Shown: piece after piece, positions 5,061 through 5,157 of the stretch
Layout of the letters: every line of letters begins with the position of its first letter
Position numbering within the stretch: position 1 is the first letter of the stretch
Origin: Gammaproteobacteria bacterium
GTDB taxonomy: Bacteria; Pseudomonadota; Gammaproteobacteria; Methylococcales; Methylomonadaceae
DNA length: 5,157 bases
Direction: 5' to 3'
NCBI GenBank assembly: GCA_024511045.1
Contig: JANEMG010000200.1
Span: 1-5,157, forward strand
Notes under the pieces: model-generated
Told to the model about the DNA's origin: nothing
Seen by the model: the letters and a program-made list of their open reading frames with translations, nothing else
Databases searched by the model: none
Position numbers and translations under genes: made by a program

Positions 5061-5093
5061 GCCAGTGAATTTTTTGGCTAACTGGTGCCAAAA
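5061..5093. promoter_or_regulatory. palindromic site, possible operator or alternative hairpins
   Basis: TTTTGGC (5072-5078) and GCCAAAA (5087-5093) form a perfect 7-bp inverted repeat with an 8-base spacer, the size of a typical dimeric regulator site. CCAGT (5062-5066) and ACTGG (5081-5085) form an overlapping alternative pairing. It lies about 110 bases upstream of the rph -10 box, in a region that may also serve a gene to the right. The regulator is unknown. Confidence 0.35.
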
Positions 5094-5100
5094 CAAGGGG

Positions 5101-5141
5101 ATAAGGAGGGGCGTGTCTGGTGCCTATTTGTTATGATAGGC
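5101..5141 (+). other. purine-rich SD-like stretch with a short hairpin at the right edge
   Basis: AAGGAGG (5103-5109) is a strong Shine-Dalgarno sequence. GTG 5113 follows closely and opens a 7-codon frame (MSGAYLL) whose TGA overlaps ATG 5133, and that ATG frame runs off the window. GCCTAT (5122-5127) and ATAGGC (5136-5141) form a 6-bp hairpin over the second start. This might be the start of a plus-strand gene divergent from rph, but too little remains to identify one. Confidence 0.25.
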
Positions 5142-5157
5142 GCTCCAAAACTCAATA

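Noticed and set aside
1..5157. tRNA, rRNA, CRISPR array, insertion sequence or prophage features
   Set aside because: No cloverleaf, regular spaced repeat, transposase motif or terminal inverted repeat pair was seen on either strand.

Overview
This window looks like chromosomal DNA of a Gram-negative proteobacterium, most likely a gammaproteobacterium. The RNase PH and RdgB proteins closely follow the E. coli type. GC content is moderate. Genes use ATG/GTG starts with recognisable Shine-Dalgarno (SD) sequences, and the five identified genes end in TGA (four) or TAA (one). I cannot name a genus.

Layout, left to right. Positions 1-93 may hold the 3' end of an unidentified plus-strand gene. A minus-strand gene (111-758) encodes a 215-residue helical protein resembling the N-terminal helical/coiled-coil region of some diguanylate cyclases, but without a GGDEF domain. 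Next comes an 876-base stretch (759-1634) with no convincing gene. It holds several GC-rich hairpins, three of which resemble minus-strand intrinsic terminators, and a sigma-54-like site close to the next gene. A plus-strand gene (1635-2288) encodes a compact HEAGH metallopeptidase of the FtsH (M41) type without an AAA+ domain or membrane segment. It converges on the right-hand cluster across a 133-base spacer containing a long imperfect hairpin.

The right half is a minus-strand cluster transcribed in the order rph (RNase PH, 4193-4930), rdgB (dITP/XTP pyrophosphatase, 3551-4159), then a NahK-like sugar kinase of the aminoglycoside-phosphotransferase fold (2422-3495). rph and rdgB are housekeeping genes for tRNA 3'-end maturation and nucleotide-pool sanitation; the kinase is an unexpected third member. 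A promoter with a good -10 box precedes rph. The last 227 bases (4931-5157) carry this promoter and several palindromes but no identifiable gene.

The clearest anomaly is in rdgB. The reading frame is complete from ATG to TAA except for a single in-frame TAG at codon 35, where E. coli RdgB has glutamine. A usually conserved glutamate at residue 22 is also glycine. Decay by point mutation, sequencing error and amber readthrough all remain possible. I see no clear new multi-gene system. The other items worth attention are the lone DGC-type helical protein, the stand-alone M41-like peptidase and the hairpin-rich gap between them.
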